64,000 nt of DNA, taken from Baumannia cicadellinicola str. Hc (Homalodisca coagulata) (lineage in GTDB: Bacteria; Pseudomonadota; Gammaproteobacteria; Enterobacterales; Enterobacteriaceae). Shown one piece after another: positions 13,785 to 26,358 of the stretch. Location of the stretch: NCBI RefSeq assembly GCF_000013185.1, contig NC_007984.1:511845-575844 (forward strand). Reading direction: 5' to 3'. Numbering within the stretch: position 1 is the stretch's first letter; every line of letters starts with the position of its first letter. The notes beneath the pieces are model-generated. The model did no database searches, was not told the origin of the DNA, and saw nothing but the letters and a program-made list of their open reading frames with translations. Position numbers and translations under genes: made by a program.

Positions 13785-16454
13785 TTATGCTAGACGTGGA
13801 TTTATTTTTTCAGTATCAATACCAAAATGCTTAATAGCTTTTGCTACAATATCGGTTTTAATTTCTCCGCTCTTTGCTAACTCCCATAATGCAGCAACTA
13901 CTATATAGTAGGCATTTACTTCAAAGTGATTGCGTAAATTTTCACGACTATCAGAACGACCAAAACCATCAGTACCTAATACACTAAATTGATTAACTGG
14001 AATAAAATGTCTAATTTGCTCAGCAAATAGTTTCATATAATCAGTAGAAGCAACTACTGGAGCAGAATTTAAAATAGTCGTAACATATGGTACGCGTGGA
14101 GATTTTGTTGGATGTAACATATTCCAACGTTCACAATCTTGGCCATCACGAGCTAATTCAGTGAAAGAAGTAACACTATAAACATCAGAACTAATATTAT
14201 ATTCTTTAGAAAGAATCTGAGCAGCTTTACGTGCATGACGTAAGATAGCACCAGAACTCATTAATTGTATTTTTCCTTTTTTACCTTCAATAGTTTCTAA
14301 TTTATAAATACCTTTGCAAATACCTTCTTCTACTCCTACTGGTATAGTAGGCATGGAATAATTTTCATTAAGTGTAGTTATATAATAATATATATTCTCT
14401 TGTTTTTCCCCATACATACGATTAATACCATCATGTATAATTACAGCTAATTCATAAGCATATGATGGATCGTAAGAAATACAGTTAGGAATAGTTAGTG
14501 ATTGAATATGGCTATGACCATCTTCATGCTGTAATCCTTCACCATTTAAAGTAGTACGACCTGATGTTCCACCAATCAAAAAACCACGTGCTTGTTGGTC
14601 ACCAGCAGCCCATAGTAAATCACCAATACGCTGAAAACCAAATATAGAGTAATAAATATAAAACGGAATCATTGGTAAGTTATTAGTGCTATAAGATGTA
14701 GCAGCAGCTAACCAAGATGCTGCTGCACCTAACTCATTAATACCCTCTTGTAAAATTTGGCCTTTATTATCTTCACGATAATAAGTAATATTATCTCGAT
14801 CCTGTGGTGTATACTGTTGACCATTTGAGTTATAAATACCTATAGATCGAAATAATCCTTCCATACCAAAAGTACGAGCCTCATCGGCAATTATTGGTAC
14901 TAATAAATCTTTTATTTGATTGTGTCTTAATAAGATTTGTAAAATACGTATAAAAGCAATAGTTGTAGAAATCTCTTTTTTTTGTTCTTCAAGTAATGAT
15001 TTGAAATCATTTAATACAGGTAATATTAATTTTTTAGAAAAATTTTTTCTTCGACTTGGTAAGTATCCATACAATGCATCACGTTTTTTACGTATATATT
15101 CCATTTCTTCTGATTCTTTTGCAAAGGTAATATATGGTAATGATTCTATTTTATCATCAGTAATAGTATTTAAATTAAACCGATCACGAAAATAACGTAG
15201 TCCTGCTAAATCTATTTTTTTTACTTGATGAGCAATATTCATTCCTTCTCCAGTTATACCCATGCCATAGCCTTTTATCGTATGTGCTAAAATTACTACC
15301 GGTTTTCCATAAGAATTCTTAGCTTTGTGTAAAGCAGCAAAAATTTTAATTGGATCATGCCCACCACGATCTAGTGCCCAAATTTCTTCATCACTCATAT
15401 CTTTTACTAGTTGAGTAGTTTCATGGTATTTACCAAAAAAATGTTTACGTATATACGCTCCATTTTTAGATTTAAACGTTTGATAATCTCCATCTAAGGT
15501 TTCATTCATTAGTTGAATCAGTTTTCCTGTTTTATCTTTGCATAGAAGTTTATCCCAACGACTACCCCATATTACTTTTATTACTTGCCAACCAGCACCA
15601 TGAAAGATATTTTCTAGTTCATTGATAATTTTGCCATTACCTGTTACAGGACCATCTAAACGTTGGAGATTACAATTAATAACAAAGATTAGATTATCAA
15701 GTTTTTCACGAGCTGCTATATTTAGTACTCCCTTAGATTCTGGTTCATCCATTTCACCATCCCCTAAAAAAGCATAAACAGTTTGATTGCAAGTATCTTT
15801 TAATTCACGATTATGTAAATACTTAAGAAATTTTGCTTGATAAATAGCACAAATTGGTCCTAATCCCATAGATACTGTAGGAAATTGCCAGAAATCAGGC
15901 ATTAGTTTGGGATGTGGATAAGAGGATAATCCTTGCCCATATACTTCTTGACGAAAATTATTTATTTGTTGTAATGTAATACGACCTTCTATGAAAGCTC
16001 TTGCATAAATTCCAGGAGAAATATGTCCTTGGAAATAAACTAAATCCCCACCATCTTTATTATTGCTCGCTCGAAAAAAATGATTAAAACATACATCATA
16101 AAGAGTAGCTGATGATTGAAATGAAGCTATATGACCACCAAGATCAAGATTCTTTTTTGATGCATGTAATACCATCATCATGGTATTCCAACGAATAGCA
16201 GAACGAATACGATACTCTAATTCTAAATTACCTGGATACTGCGGTTCATCTTCTACTGGTATACTATTTATATAATTAATATTAGGAGCATAATTATGCG
16301 ATATTTTTACGCCATTATTATATACTTTATTGATAATTTTATTAATTAAAAATTGTGCACGATTATTACCATCTTTATAAATTACTGATTCTATTGCCTG
16401 TAACCATTCGCTTGTTTCAATAGGGTCTATGTCCTCATATAAATTTACTGACAT
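13785..16454 (-). CDS. aceE: Pyruvate dehydrogenase E1 component
   Basis: This thiamine-diphosphate enzyme decarboxylates pyruvate and acetylates the lipoyl group of E2. I chose the ATG at 16454: MSVNLYEDIDPIET aligns residue for residue with E. coli, and AAGGA lies 8 nt upstream, whereas an ATG at 16460 would leave only 2 nt. The product then has 889 residues (887 in E. coli). Visible are the ThDP/Mg segment GDGEMDEPESKG, the HFFGKY active-site loop, the NLPMIPFYIYYSIFGFQR region and the C-terminal EKINPRLA. The neighbouring pdhR repressor of E. coli is absent. Confidence 0.97.
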   Translation of the reverse strand: MSVNLYEDIDPIETSEWLQAIESVIYKDGNNRAQFLINKIINKVYNNGVKISHNYAPNINYINSIPVEDEPQYPGNLELEYRIRSAIRWNTMMMVLHASKKNLDLGGHIASFQSSATLYDVCFNHFFRASNNKDGGDLVYFQGHISPGIYARAFIEGRITLQQINNFRQEVYGQGLSSYPHPKLMPDFWQFPTVSMGLGPICAIYQAKFLKYLHNRELKDTCNQTVYAFLGDGEMDEPESKGVLNIAAREKLDNLIFVINCNLQRLDGPVTGNGKIINELENIFHGAGWQVIKVIWGSRWDKLLCKDKTGKLIQLMNETLDGDYQTFKSKNGAYIRKHFFGKYHETTQLVKDMSDEEIWALDRGGHDPIKIFAALHKAKNSYGKPVVILAHTIKGYGMGITGEGMNIAHQVKKIDLAGLRYFRDRFNLNTITDDKIESLPYITFAKESEEMEYIRKKRDALYGYLPSRRKNFSKKLILPVLNDFKSLLEEQKKEISTTIAFIRILQILLRHNQIKDLLVPIIADEARTFGMEGLFRSIGIYNSNGQQYTPQDRDNITYYREDNKGQILQEGINELGAAASWLAAATSYSTNNLPMIPFYIYYSIFGFQRIGDLLWAAGDQQARGFLIGGTSGRTTLNGEGLQHEDGHSHIQSLTIPNCISYDPSYAYELAVIIHDGINRMYGEKQENIYYYITTLNENYSMPTIPVGVEEGICKGIYKLETIEGKKGKIQLMSSGAILRHARKAAQILSKEYNISSDVYSVTSFTELARDGQDCERWNMLHPTKSPRVPYVTTILNSAPVVASTDYMKLFAEQIRHFIPVNQFSVLGTDGFGRSDSRENLRNHFEVNAYYIVVAALWELAKSGEIKTDIVAKAIKHFGIDTEKINPRLA

Positions 16455-16460
16455 AATCAT

Positions 16461-17696
<1,236 letters not shown>

Positions 17697-17746
17697 GATT
17701 ATTAATAATAATTGAACATATGCTTAATTCTTAAAAAAGAAAAATT

Positions 17747-18358
17747 ATGTCTTATATTGTTGCAATAACTGGTGGTATTGGTAGTGGTAAGAGTACAGTG
17801 GCTAACAAATTTGCTAATTTAGGTATTCCTATAATAGATGCTGATGTGATTAGTCACCAGATAGTACAACCAGGAAGTTATGCTTTAAATCTTATTTACC
17901 AACGTTTTGGTCCTATGATACTTCATAATAATGGACACTTAAATCGCTATGCATTGAGAAAACAAATATTTAGCAATCTAGAAGATAAAGTATGGTTAAA
18001 TAATTTGCTTCATCCTTTGATTCAACTATCAACACAACAAAAAATAAAAGCTATCTATAATTATGCTCCATATATTATATGGGTAGTTCCATTATTAATA
18101 GAAACTAATTTACAAAAATATGCTGACAGAATTTTGGTCATTGATGTTACTCCTGAAATTCAAATTGCCCGTACTATAATTCGTGATAGAACAAATAGTC
18201 AACAAGTTGAAAATATTATCGCAGCGCAAATTCAACGTTCACATCGCATAAATTATGCAAATGATATTATTAATAATAGTAAATCTTATAAAGATTTAGA
18301 TATTACTAAATTGCATAATTTTTATCTTCGCTGTGCAACATTAAAAAATATAGGTTAA
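17747..18358 (+). CDS. coaE: Dephospho-CoA kinase
   Basis: CoaE phosphorylates dephospho-CoA at the 3' hydroxyl of its ribose, the final step of coenzyme A synthesis. The product has 203 residues (206 in E. coli). The P-loop GGIGSGKST has Lys15, followed by IIDADVISHQIV (substrate-binding Asp), HPLI, and VPLLIET with the lid region after it. It sits 50 bases after nadC, probably on the same transcript. The gene runs towards secA, whose detached tail begins 30 bases after the coaE stop on the other strand. Confidence 0.95.
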   Translation: MSYIVAITGGIGSGKSTVANKFANLGIPIIDADVISHQIVQPGSYALNLIYQRFGPMILHNNGHLNRYALRKQIFSNLEDKVWLNNLLHPLIQLSTQQKIKAIYNYAPYIIWVVPLLIETNLQKYADRILVIDVTPEIQIARTIIRDRTNSQQVENIIAAQIQRSHRINYANDIINNSKSYKDLDITKLHNFYLRCATLKNIG

Positions 18359-18388
18359 CTTAACAAGTTTAGATCTAAATTAACTTAG

Positions 18389-18481
18389 TTATTTTTGTTG
18401 TAGTGAATGACAACTCTTAAAATTTTTACCAGATCCACATAGACAAGGATGATTACTATCTATTTTATCAGAAAAATGGAA
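18389..18481 (-). other. Detached SecA C-terminal zinc-binding (SEC-C) tail
   Basis: Immediately after the secA stop (TAA, 18484-18482) the same frame stays open for 30 codons, then ends at TAA 18391-18389. The encoded segment contains HPCLCGSGKNFKSCH, the full CxCGSG...CH zinc motif that normally ends SecA and binds SecB and phospholipid. There is no plausible independent start. This is the 3' end of secA cut off by a single in-frame stop, or translated by readthrough if that occurs. Confidence 0.85.
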
Positions 18482-21049
18482 TTATTTATTCTTTATATTT
18501 GTATTTAGCAATGGTATATTTATATTATTAAATGAAATATGTTCTTTTAACATATTTATAGACAATTTATTTATTGTGCTAAGTACTTCATATTTTAGTT
18601 TTTCTAGCAGAGCTGTAAACATAATATATGACTCACGTTTATATTCTTGTTTGGGATCTTTTTGTGCATAACCCCGCAGATGAATACCTTGGCGAAGGTA
18701 ATCTATTGCAGATAAATGTTCTTTCCATAGTGAATCAAGTGTTTGTAACATAATTTGTTTTTCTAAAGAACGCATCAAATCTTGACCAATAATTTTTTCC
18801 TGAGCTAGATATTTATCTAGCATCATTTTATTTAAGATTTGTTCATGTAATTCAATTTTTTCTGTAAGAAATTGTGATATATTTAGTATATGAATATCAA
18901 AGTCATTCTTTAGACATTGCTGTAAACCTGCTAGATCCCACATTTCTTCCAATGATTGTGGTGGAATATAAGTATTAATTAGCTTTTTAAGCACATCTAT
19001 ACGGATATTATGAATAATTACACTGATATCTTTTACTTCAAGTAATTCATTACGCTGAATATAAATAGCATTGCGTTGATCGTTAATAACATCATCATAT
19101 TCTAGTAATTGCTTACGAATATCAAAATTATGGTTTTCAACTTTACGTTGAGCATTAGCAATAGCTTTAGTTACCCATGGATGTTCTATAGCTTCTCCAA
19201 ACTTCATACCTAATTTTCGCATCATATTGGATACTCTATCAGAAGCAAAAATCCGCATAAGAGTATCTTCCATTGATAAGTAAAAACGAGAAGAACCAAT
19301 ATCTCCTTGACGACCAGAACGTCCACGTAACTGATTATCAATCCGACGAGCTTCATGACGTTCAGTCCCAATAATATGTAAACCTCCAGCTGCTAATACT
19401 GCTTGATGTTTTTTTTGCCAAGATAATTTTATCTGTGATATTTGTTGCTCATTTGATATTTTTCTTGTTGCTATTTCTGCTTGCCAACTTCCACCTAGAA
19501 CAATATCAGTTCCACGTCCAGCCATATTCGTAGAAATAGTAACAGCTCCTGGTTTACCAGCTTGTGCTATTATTTCAGCTTCTTTAGCATGAAATTTAGC
19601 ATTTAATACTTGATGTATAATGCCTATTTTATTTAATTCATGAGATATTAATTCTGATTTTTCAATCGACATTGTTCCGACAAGAACGGGCTGTTTACGT
19701 TTTAGACAACTTTTTATTTCTTCTATTATAGCATGGATTTTTTCAACTTCTGTAAGATAAACTAAATCAGGTAGATCTTTGCGAATCATAGGCTGATTAG
19801 TTGGAATTACAACAGTATCTAACTTATAAATAGCACGAAACTCAAATGCTTCAGTATCAGCAGTACCAGTCATGCCGGATAACTTTTCATATAAACGAAA
19901 ATAATTTTGAAATGTAATTGATGCTAGTGTTTGGTTTTCATGTTGGATAGCTACTTTTTCTTTTGCTTCTATTGCTTGATGTAAACCATCTGACCACCTC
20001 CTACCTGGCATAATACGACCAGTATGTTCATCTACAATTACTATTTCACCATTTTTAATAATATAATCTACATTACAAGAGAACAACATATGCGCTCGTA
20101 AAGCAGCTAACATATGATGCATTAGTATCATATGTTGAGGAGAATAAAGTGATTCTCCTTTTGCTAAAAGTTTATATTCAACCATTAGTTTTTCTATAAG
20201 AATTAAACCACGTTCAGTTAAATTAATTTGACGATTTTTCTCATCTACTGAAAAGTGACCTTTTCCTTGAAAGTTATCAGTATCTTCTTTATCTTGCTGT
20301 ATAAAATGTGGGATTAAATTATTAATTTTACGATATAGTTCTGAACTATTTTCAGCAGGACCAGAAATAATTAGTGGGGTACGTGCTTCATCAATTAAGA
20401 TTGAATCTACTTCATCTATTAAGGCATAATGTAATTTACGTTGTACACGTTCTGTTGTACTAAATGCCATATTATCACGTAAATAGTCAAACCCATACTC
20501 ATAATTAGTGCCATAAGTAATATCTGCAGCATAAGCTGCACGTTTAGCAGCTATAGATAACCCATGTAAATTAATACCTACACTTAAACCTAAAAATTCA
20601 AATAATACTCTATTATTTTCAGCATCACGTTGTGCTAAATAATCATTTACTGTAACTATATGTACACCTTTACCACTAAGTGCATTTAAATAAGCAGGTA
20701 AAGTTGCGGTTAAAGTTTTTCCTTCACCAGTACGCATTTCGGCAATAGATCTATTATTTAGTACAATACCTCCCAATAGTTGAACATCAAAATGACGCAT
20801 ATTAAATACACGTTTACTAGCTTCCCTCACAACAGCAAAAGCTTCTGGTAAAATATTATCTAATATATCTTTCGTTTGTGTATCTTTAATATAAGATCGA
20901 AATATGCTAGTTTTAGCAGCTAATTGTTTATCGCTAAGTTTTTCTATTTCTGGTTCTTTTTTGTTAATAATGTTTACTAATTTACCTATACGCCGTAATG
21001 TGCGATCATTACGGCTACCAAACATTTTCGTAAGAATTCGTGAAAACAT
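18482..21049 (-). CDS. secA: Preprotein translocase ATPase, ends before its zinc tail
   Basis: SecA is the ATPase motor that pushes unfolded proteins through SecYEG. The product has 855 residues; E. coli SecA has 901. Visible are Walker A MRTGEGKT (105-112), the [15 protein letters not shown] segment, the preprotein cross-linking domain, [22 protein letters not shown](I)G of the second motor domain, and the helical scaffold with [26 protein letters not shown] stop falls in the variable linker, and the zinc-binding motif follows it in the same frame (18389-18481). The motor domains are complete, and SecA without this tail is known to keep translocase activity, so the truncated protein is probably functional. 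No secM is seen upstream. Confidence 0.96.
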   Translation of the reverse strand: MFSRILTKMFGSRNDRTLRRIGKLVNIINKKEPEIEKLSDKQLAAKTSIFRSYIKDTQTKDILDNILPEAFAVVREASKRVFNMRHFDVQLLGGIVLNNRSIAEMRTGEGKTLTATLPAYLNALSGKGVHIVTVNDYLAQRDAENNRVLFEFLGLSVGINLHGLSIAAKRAAYAADITYGTNYEYGFDYLRDNMAFSTTERVQRKLHYALIDEVDSILIDEARTPLIISGPAENSSELYRKINNLIPHFIQQDKEDTDNFQGKGHFSVDEKNRQINLTERGLILIEKLMVEYKLLAKGESLYSPQHMILMHHMLAALRAHMLFSCNVDYIIKNGEIVIVDEHTGRIMPGRRWSDGLHQAIEAKEKVAIQHENQTLASITFQNYFRLYEKLSGMTGTADTEAFEFRAIYKLDTVVIPTNQPMIRKDLPDLVYLTEVEKIHAIIEEIKSCLKRKQPVLVGTMSIEKSELISHELNKIGIIHQVLNAKFHAKEAEIIAQAGKPGAVTISTNMAGRGTDIVLGGSWQAEIATRKISNEQQISQIKLSWQKKHQAVLAAGGLHIIGTERHEARRIDNQLRGRSGRQGDIGSSRFYLSMEDTLMRIFASDRVSNMMRKLGMKFGEAIEHPWVTKAIANAQRKVENHNFDIRKQLLEYDDVINDQRNAIYIQRNELLEVKDISVIIHNIRIDVLKKLINTYIPPQSLEEMWDLAGLQQCLKNDFDIHILNISQFLTEKIELHEQILNKMMLDKYLAQEKIIGQDLMRSLEKQIMLQTLDSLWKEHLSAIDYLRQGIHLRGYAQKDPKQEYKRESYIMFTALLEKLKYEVLSTINKLSINMLKEHISFNNINIPLLNTNIKNK

Positions 21050-21291
21050 AATTAGTTAATCTCTTTACAGCATTAAATATTGCTTACTTAACAAAAGGAC
21101 AATTGTATCTTACTATTTAATTTTGCTTTCATACAAAAATTAATTTTCTCTCTTAAATTCTTAGTAGCTAATATTTCCATTAAATCATTTTATATTGATA
21201 TATAAGTAATCTGATATACCGTTAATTGATATTATGAACAATAATAACTAAATATATATGCAATTGTATTGCAATTCGTTGGAGTTAAGTT

Positions 21292-21813
21292 ATGCGTAAT
21301 AGCAATCCATTATCTATATATTTTATTTTACAAAAAATAAATGATACTAATCAAAGTAATTTATCAAAATTACAACAGCATGCTGTATATCTACTAAATA
21401 TTAATAATATAGTTATTGGACTACTACCAATCATATTACGTCCTTGGTGTAGAGTTGCTAATATACGTAAAAGTATAATGGTGCTAGAAACGGCTAATGC
21501 TAGTTGGCTTATGCGATTACGACATGAAAAAACCCAATTACTATATAATTTACGTAGTAAAATATTACCATCATTATCTTATATTGATATAAGAATTCAG
21601 CCTTCTTTAGCAATTAAAAGAAATATTTCTAGATCAAAACCCTATAGTGTATTATTTAATGGTAAAATAGAACAACAAACACCACGTAATTTAAGTGTTA
21701 ATAGTGCTAAATTAATACGTAATTTAGCCGCAAATAGTGAAGGTAAATTGCAAATAATACTAGAAAGATTAGCAATGTTAGCTGTCGATAATAATCATAC
21801 TAATAGTAAATAA
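21292..21813 (+). CDS. DUF721 / DciA-family protein
   Basis: A 173-residue protein with a DUF721-like core at about residues 40-105: PWCRVANIRKSIMVLETA, then NASWLMRLRHEKTQLLYNLR and a strand SLSYIDIRIQP. This matches my memory of the DUF721/DciA pattern (Trp flanked by small residues, LR, then hydrophobic repeats). DciA proteins act as DnaB helicase operators or loaders in bacteria without DnaC. In other gammaproteobacteria a DUF721 gene lies in the lpxC-secA interval, which agrees with this location between ftsZ and secA. The C-terminal third is basic and low in recognisable motifs. A GGAG sequence 7 nt before the ATG supports the start. The DciA role here is inference. Confidence 0.65.
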   Translation: MRNSNPLSIYFILQKINDTNQSNLSKLQQHAVYLLNINNIVIGLLPIILRPWCRVANIRKSIMVLETANASWLMRLRHEKTQLLYNLRSKILPSLSYIDIRIQPSLAIKRNISRSKPYSVLFNGKIEQQTPRNLSVNSAKLIRNLAANSEGKLQIILERLAMLAVDNNHTNSK

Positions 21814-21909
21814 GAATACTGTCACAATTGTCTCTAAATTATATAATATACTTATTATGCTTTCTAATTAATATAAACAATTACTAATACTAAAAATAAA
21901 TTTATAGAT

Positions 21910-21927
21910 ATATTGATGCATCAATAT
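21910..21927. repeat. 18-bp perfect palindrome between converging genes
   Basis: ATATTGATGCATCAATAT reads the same on both strands and lies 10 bases past the ftsZ stop, between converging DUF721 and ftsZ. As RNA it would fold into a 7-bp stem with a TGCA loop from either direction. It may be a weak bidirectional terminator; no strong T-run follows. Confidence 0.35.
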
Positions 21928-21936
21928 AAATAATAT

Positions 21937-23109
21937 TTAATTGGATTTTAAATCTACTTGCTTACGTAAAAATGCTGGTATATCTAAGTAGTCTAACTTT
22001 TTACTTTTAGTTGAATTTCGTTCATTAACAGCTAATGTTGTTATTTTTTGTTCTCCATATAATGGAGATATCTTATTAGAATTATTGCCGTAACGATGTT
22101 CTATTATTGTTTGATTATTTGATTTATTGGTTACATAAGGATTGTCTTGACGTTTATCTACACTTATACCTGTTGCTACTACAGTTACACGTAATTCATC
22201 ATTCATATTAGGATCTAGTGAAGTACCAATTACTACAGTTGCGTTATCCGAAGAAAATCCTCTAATAGTGTTACCTACTTTCTCAAATTCATCTAGACGT
22301 AGATCAAAACCTGCAGTAATATTTACCAGTACGCCACGAGCACCAGATAAATCAATATCTTCTAATAGCGGACTAGAAATAGCAGTTTCTGATGCGTTCT
22401 CAGCTCTATTTTCTCCAGAAGCTACACCTGAACCCATCATAGCATAACCCATTTCTGACATAACTGTACGGACATCTGCAAAGTCTACATTCATTAATCC
22501 AGGACGTGTAATAAGCTCAGCAATACCCTGTACAGCACCTTTTAACACGCTATTAGCGGCACAAAATGCATCTAATAATGAAACTCCTCTTCCTAGTACC
22601 TTTAGTAATTTATCATTAGGAATAGTAATTAGAGAATCTACATGTTTAGAAAGTTCTGCTATGCCTTGTTCAGCAAATGTCATACGTTTTTTACCTTCAA
22701 AATTAAATGGTTTTGTTACTACAGCTACAGTAAGTATACCAATTTCTTTAGCTAATTCAGCTACTACTGGAGCAGCTCCAGTACCAGTACCTCCACCCAT
22801 ACCTGCTGCAATAAAAAGCATATCCGCACCTTCTAAAGCATTACTTAGTATTTCACGATCTTCCTCAGCAGAATAACGTCCTACTTCAGGATTAGCACCT
22901 GCACCTAAACCTTTAGTAACATTCTTACCAATTTGTATTTGCTGACTAACTAATGTTTTACGTAATGCCTGAGCATCAGTATTAACAGCAAAAAATTCTA
23001 CCCCTTCAATATTTTCTCGTACCATATGTTCAACAGCATTACTACCACCACCACCTACACCAATAACTTTTATTACTGCATCATCAGTTAATTCTATTGG
23101 TTCAAACAT
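21937..23109 (-). CDS. ftsZ: Cell division protein FtsZ
   Basis: FtsZ is the tubulin-like GTPase that polymerises at midcell to form the division ring. The product has 390 residues. Visible are GGGGSNAV near the N-terminus, the tubulin signature GGGTGTG at 105-111, [11 protein letters not shown] (T7 loop that activates the neighbour's GTP) near 205, and a linker of about 55 residues. The C-terminal peptide [12 protein letters not shown] (373-384), which in E. coli binds FtsA and ZipA, is perfectly recognisable. ftsA and ftsQ, normally immediately upstream, are missing from this locus. Confidence 0.97.
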   Translation of the reverse strand: MFEPIELTDDAVIKVIGVGGGGSNAVEHMVRENIEGVEFFAVNTDAQALRKTLVSQQIQIGKNVTKGLGAGANPEVGRYSAEEDREILSNALEGADMLFIAAGMGGGTGTGAAPVVAELAKEIGILTVAVVTKPFNFEGKKRMTFAEQGIAELSKHVDSLITIPNDKLLKVLGRGVSLLDAFCAANSVLKGAVQGIAELITRPGLMNVDFADVRTVMSEMGYAMMGSGVASGENRAENASETAISSPLLEDIDLSGARGVLVNITAGFDLRLDEFEKVGNTIRGFSSDNATVVIGTSLDPNMNDELRVTVVATGISVDKRQDNPYVTNKSNNQTIIEHRYGNNSNKISPLYGEQKITTLAVNERNSTKSKKLDYLDIPAFLRKQVDLKSN

Positions 23110-23412
23110 AGTTTATCTCCGTTTTATTTAAAACTAGTAGTTAACTATTATGTTAGAATAATATAGTTTTTGTAAACTGCTGATAGTTTCTCTTAAAAAG
23201 CAGATAAACTATTTAGCTTATAATAATGATGATAATATTTATCTATAAATTAAGATAGCTATTATATTAGCTAAATATATCTAAATATACTTAGCATAAA
23301 TTTTTAATTTGAAGAAATAAATTTATTAATATTACTATTTAATTTTCTTGTAAAATATTTTACTAAAAATTATTAATGTTATTTATTGCTAAATTAATAA
23401 GCAAAAAATAAG
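23110..23412. other. ftsZ-murC gap, site of ddlB-ftsQ-ftsA loss
   Basis: About 300 AT-rich bases. In E. coli ddlB, ftsQ and ftsA lie here; I see no remnant of them in any frame. The ftsZ promoter is presumably here, since a terminator-like hairpin follows murC. Confidence 0.5.
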
Positions 23413-23431
23413 CTCTAATTCTATATTAGAG
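23402..23431 (-). terminator. Terminator overlapping the murC stop codon
   Basis: On the minus strand CTCTAAT (loop ATAGA) ATTAGAG forms a 7-bp stem that spans the murC TAG, followed by CTTATTTTTTGC, a good U-run. This is the clearest rho-independent terminator in the cell-wall cluster and would separate murE...murC from ftsZ. Confidence 0.5.
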
Positions 23432-24893
23432 GATTATGCCGAATATTAGTTTGCAGTTTACCAATTGCTAATTGACTGGCTATTAATCCAATAGAACCTG
23501 CACCCTGCATTAATACTAAATCATTATCCTGTAATAATTGTGCTAACATTACAGGTAACTTATTTAGTTCATGAATAAATATAGGATCTAATTTACTAGT
23601 ATTACGGATAGTACAGCATAATGATTTACTATCTATTCCTGCTATTGGATTCTCACCAGCAGGATAAATATCTAACATTAATAGAACATCAACCTTAGAT
23701 AATACACCTACAAAATATTCATACAAATCTCTAGTACGAGTATAACGATGAGGTTGAAAAACCATAACAAGGCGCTTATCTGGCCATCCTATACGTACTG
23801 ATTGTATAGTAGCTTGTAATTCAGTAGGATGATGACCATAGTCTTCTACTAACATTACTACTCCATTTTTACCATTAATTTTTTTTAAAGAAAAACATCC
23901 TAACTTATCAAATCTCCTGTTTATACCTTTAAATCTAAATAATGCTTGTAATATATTTTTATCAGCTATACCTTCTTCTGTTGCTACAGCAATAGCAGCT
24001 ACTGCATTTAAGGCATTATGTCTCCCCGGAGAGTTTAATTCTATTCTAAGAGTAGGTTTATCCTGCCGATAAAGTTGGAAGCTAACATGTGCTTCTTTCT
24101 GATGATAGTTTGTTAAACGAAAATTAGCTTTGCTGTTAAAACCATAAGTAATGATATGTCTACTAATATGCGGTAATAAATCACGGATAACTGGATCATC
24201 TAAACACATAATACCTTTACCATAAAATGGTAATTTATGTATAAATTTTAAAAATGTATTTTTTAAATAATTAAAATCACCTTGATAGTTTTCCATGTGA
24301 TCAGCTTCAATATTAGTAATAATAGTTACTATAGGTTGTAAATGCAGGAAAGATAAATCGCTTTCATCTGCTTCAGCAATTAAATAACTACCATAACCTA
24401 AGCGTGCATATTGACCTATCGATTTTATTAAACCACCATTAACAATAGTGGGATCTAATCCAGCTTCTAAGTATATGCTAGCTAACATAGCAGTAGTAGT
24501 AGTTTTTCCATGTGTACCTGCAATAGCAATACCATATCGGAAACGCATTAACTCTGCTAACATTTCTGCACGTGTTATAATTGGAATACGTAATTTTTTT
24601 GCAGCTACAATTTCTGGGTTAGCTATACTAATAGCACTAGATACTACGACTACATTAGCATCTAGAACATTTTCTGGAATATGTTGAAATTTGATACTTA
24701 CGCCAAGTGCAACTAAGTGCTTTGTTACTTTATTTTGTACTAAATCTGAACCACTAATTTGGTAGCCTTCATGTAATAAAATTTTGGCTATTCCACTCAT
24801 GCCTACACCACCAATACCTATAAAATGAATTCGCTTAACTTGTCGCATCTGAGGTACTAGTTTTTGTAGTTGAGCTAATCTTTGATAATTCAC
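23421..24893 (-). CDS. murC: UDP-N-acetylmuramate-L-alanine ligase
   Basis: MurC adds L-Ala to UDP-MurNAc, the first step of stem-peptide assembly. The product has 490 residues (491 in E. coli), with the same N-terminal start ([10 protein letters not shown]). Visible are the dinucleotide-like [11 protein letters not shown] of the UDP-MurNAc domain, the ATP loop [12 protein letters not shown], the [11 protein letters not shown] segment, [10 protein letters not shown], the GRHNALNA region, and the C-terminal DYGHHPTE and QPHRYTRT segments. It is the last gene of the murE-murC unit and ends in a terminator. Confidence 0.97.
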   Translation of the reverse strand: MNYQRLAQLQKLVPQMRQVKRIHFIGIGGVGMSGIAKILLHEGYQISGSDLVQNKVTKHLVALGVSIKFQHIPENVLDANVVVVSSAISIANPEIVAAKKLRIPIITRAEMLAELMRFRYGIAIAGTHGKTTTTAMLASIYLEAGLDPTIVNGGLIKSIGQYARLGYGSYLIAEADESDLSFLHLQPIVTIITNIEADHMENYQGDFNYLKNTFLKFIHKLPFYGKGIMCLDDPVIRDLLPHISRHIITYGFNSKANFRLTNYHQKEAHVSFQLYRQDKPTLRIELNSPGRHNALNAVAAIAVATEEGIADKNILQALFRFKGINRRFDKLGCFSLKKINGKNGVVMLVEDYGHHPTELQATIQSVRIGWPDKRLVMVFQPHRYTRTRDLYEYFVGVLSKVDVLLMLDIYPAGENPIAGIDSKSLCCTIRNTSKLDPIFIHELNKLPVMLAQLLQDNDLVLMQGAGSIGLIASQLAIGKLQTNIRHNPLI

Positions 24894-24964
24894 ATTATTC
24901 TTAATAAATAGGAAAAATTATCGTATAAAATACGACCAAAAATTTTTTTGGCATAAATAATATA

Positions 24965-26041
24965 TTAATGCTTCGTGTTATTTGCTAATTCTATTAATTC
25001 ACTAGTAACTCGTTCAGTTGAGTCTACCATAGCTATGGTTCTTGCACGTTGCGCCATAGTAAATAGTTTTGAACGATCCCAACTCATTAGTATTTGGCTA
25101 ACTTTCTCTGCTGTAAAGTTAGGTTGTTCGAGTATTTTAGCTGCTCCTAGCTGTTCTAGGGGAAGTGCATTCCAATACTGATGTCGATCTTTATGCATAA
25201 AAGGAACAAAAATAGCAGGTAACCCAACAGCAGCTATTTCGCTTATGGTAAGCGCTCCAGAACGACATATAACAACATCAGCCCAAGCATAAGCAATAGC
25301 AATATCATCAATAAATTCTACTAATTTATAATTAAGCTGATTTTTTAACATACTAGTATAAACTTGTTGTACTTCTTTTAAAGCACCCTTACCAACTTGA
25401 TGCCAAAAAACATACTTACCAGCTAGTTGTGCCGCAACAACGGGTAAAATTTGGTTTATTATTTTTGATCCTTGGCTACCTCCAATAACTAAGATTCTAA
25501 TTGGTCCAGTACGATTACATAATCGCAAAGATGGTTCTATTACGGCTAAGATTTCTTTGCGAATTGGATTACCAACTACATTAGCATTAGGAAAAACACT
25601 AGGAAATGCTTGTAGCACTTTCTTCGCAAATTTAGATAGATAATAGTTAGTTAGTCCAGTTACTCTATTTTGTTCATGTATTACTAATGGAATCTTGCAC
25701 ATCCATGCAGCTAAACCACAAGGTCCAGAAATATATCCTCCCATACCTAGTACTATATCCGGTCTCCACTTACGCATAATATAATATGATTGTAGTACAG
25801 CTTGTAAAATACTTACTATAGCTAATATTTTTTGTTTTTTGCCATGTAGTCCATATCCATAAATAGATAAAAAGTATGTTGTTATTCCATGTTTTGGTAC
25901 TAAATCAGCTTCTATACGATTTTTTGTCCCTAACCAACGAACGTCCCAACCTTGGGTTATCATATTATTAGCTATTGCTAAACCGGGAAATATATGTCCA
26001 CCAGTACCACCAGCTACAATTATTAATCGTTTTCTAATCAT
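24965..26041 (-). CDS. murG: Undecaprenyl-PP-MurNAc-pentapeptide GlcNAc transferase
   Basis: MurG converts lipid I to lipid II by adding GlcNAc on the cytoplasmic membrane face. The product has 358 residues (355 in E. coli). Visible are the lipid-I-binding [12 protein letters not shown] near residues 11-22, [13 protein letters not shown], the VIHEQN motif, GNPIR, the second glycine loop [10 protein letters not shown], and the donor-binding [10 protein letters not shown](I)[12 protein letters not shown] segment. ftsW, which in E. coli sits between murD and murG, is absent. Confidence 0.97.
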   Translation of the reverse strand: MIRKRLIIVAGGTGGHIFPGLAIANNMITQGWDVRWLGTKNRIEADLVPKHGITTYFLSIYGYGLHGKKQKILAIVSILQAVLQSYYIMRKWRPDIVLGMGGYISGPCGLAAWMCKIPLVIHEQNRVTGLTNYYLSKFAKKVLQAFPSVFPNANVVGNPIRKEILAVIEPSLRLCNRTGPIRILVIGGSQGSKIINQILPVVAAQLAGKYVFWHQVGKGALKEVQQVYTSMLKNQLNYKLVEFIDDIAIAYAWADVVICRSGALTISEIAAVGLPAIFVPFMHKDRHQYWNALPLEQLGAAKILEQPNFTAEKVSQILMSWDRSKLFTMAQRARTIAMVDSTERVTSELIELANNTKH

Positions 26042-26358
26042 GAATAAAAGCTTGATATTTAGTTATATAGACTAAATTAATTTGTAATTTTTTGCTATTA
26101 GAAATCAAAATATTATTTATATATTAAATTTTCAATTAATAACTATATTTTTTATGTAAATTTTTACTAAAAATCTTAATATATTTAGTAACTAACCATC
26201 CATTACTGTCGAATACAGGTTATTCGTATATTTAATCAATAACTACTTTTAATTATCTAATTTTATATAAGTTAGGTGCTTTTATATAAGTTAGGTGCAT
26301 AGTTACTTATTATAAAATCATATAGTTCATGATATTAAATTTAAAAAACTACTAAGCA
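26042..26358. other. murD-murG gap, site of ftsW loss
   Basis: These 317 AT-rich bases hold no gene. ftsW lies here in E. coli, and no remnant is recognisable. The only feature is the tandem 19-bp repeat at 26261-26298. Confidence 0.55.
26261..26298. repeat. Perfect tandem duplication, 2 x 19 bp
   Basis: The unit TTTTATATAAGTTAGGTGC occurs at 26261-26279 and again directly at 26280-26298 with no mismatch. It lies in the non-coding murD-murG gap. Confidence 0.9.
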
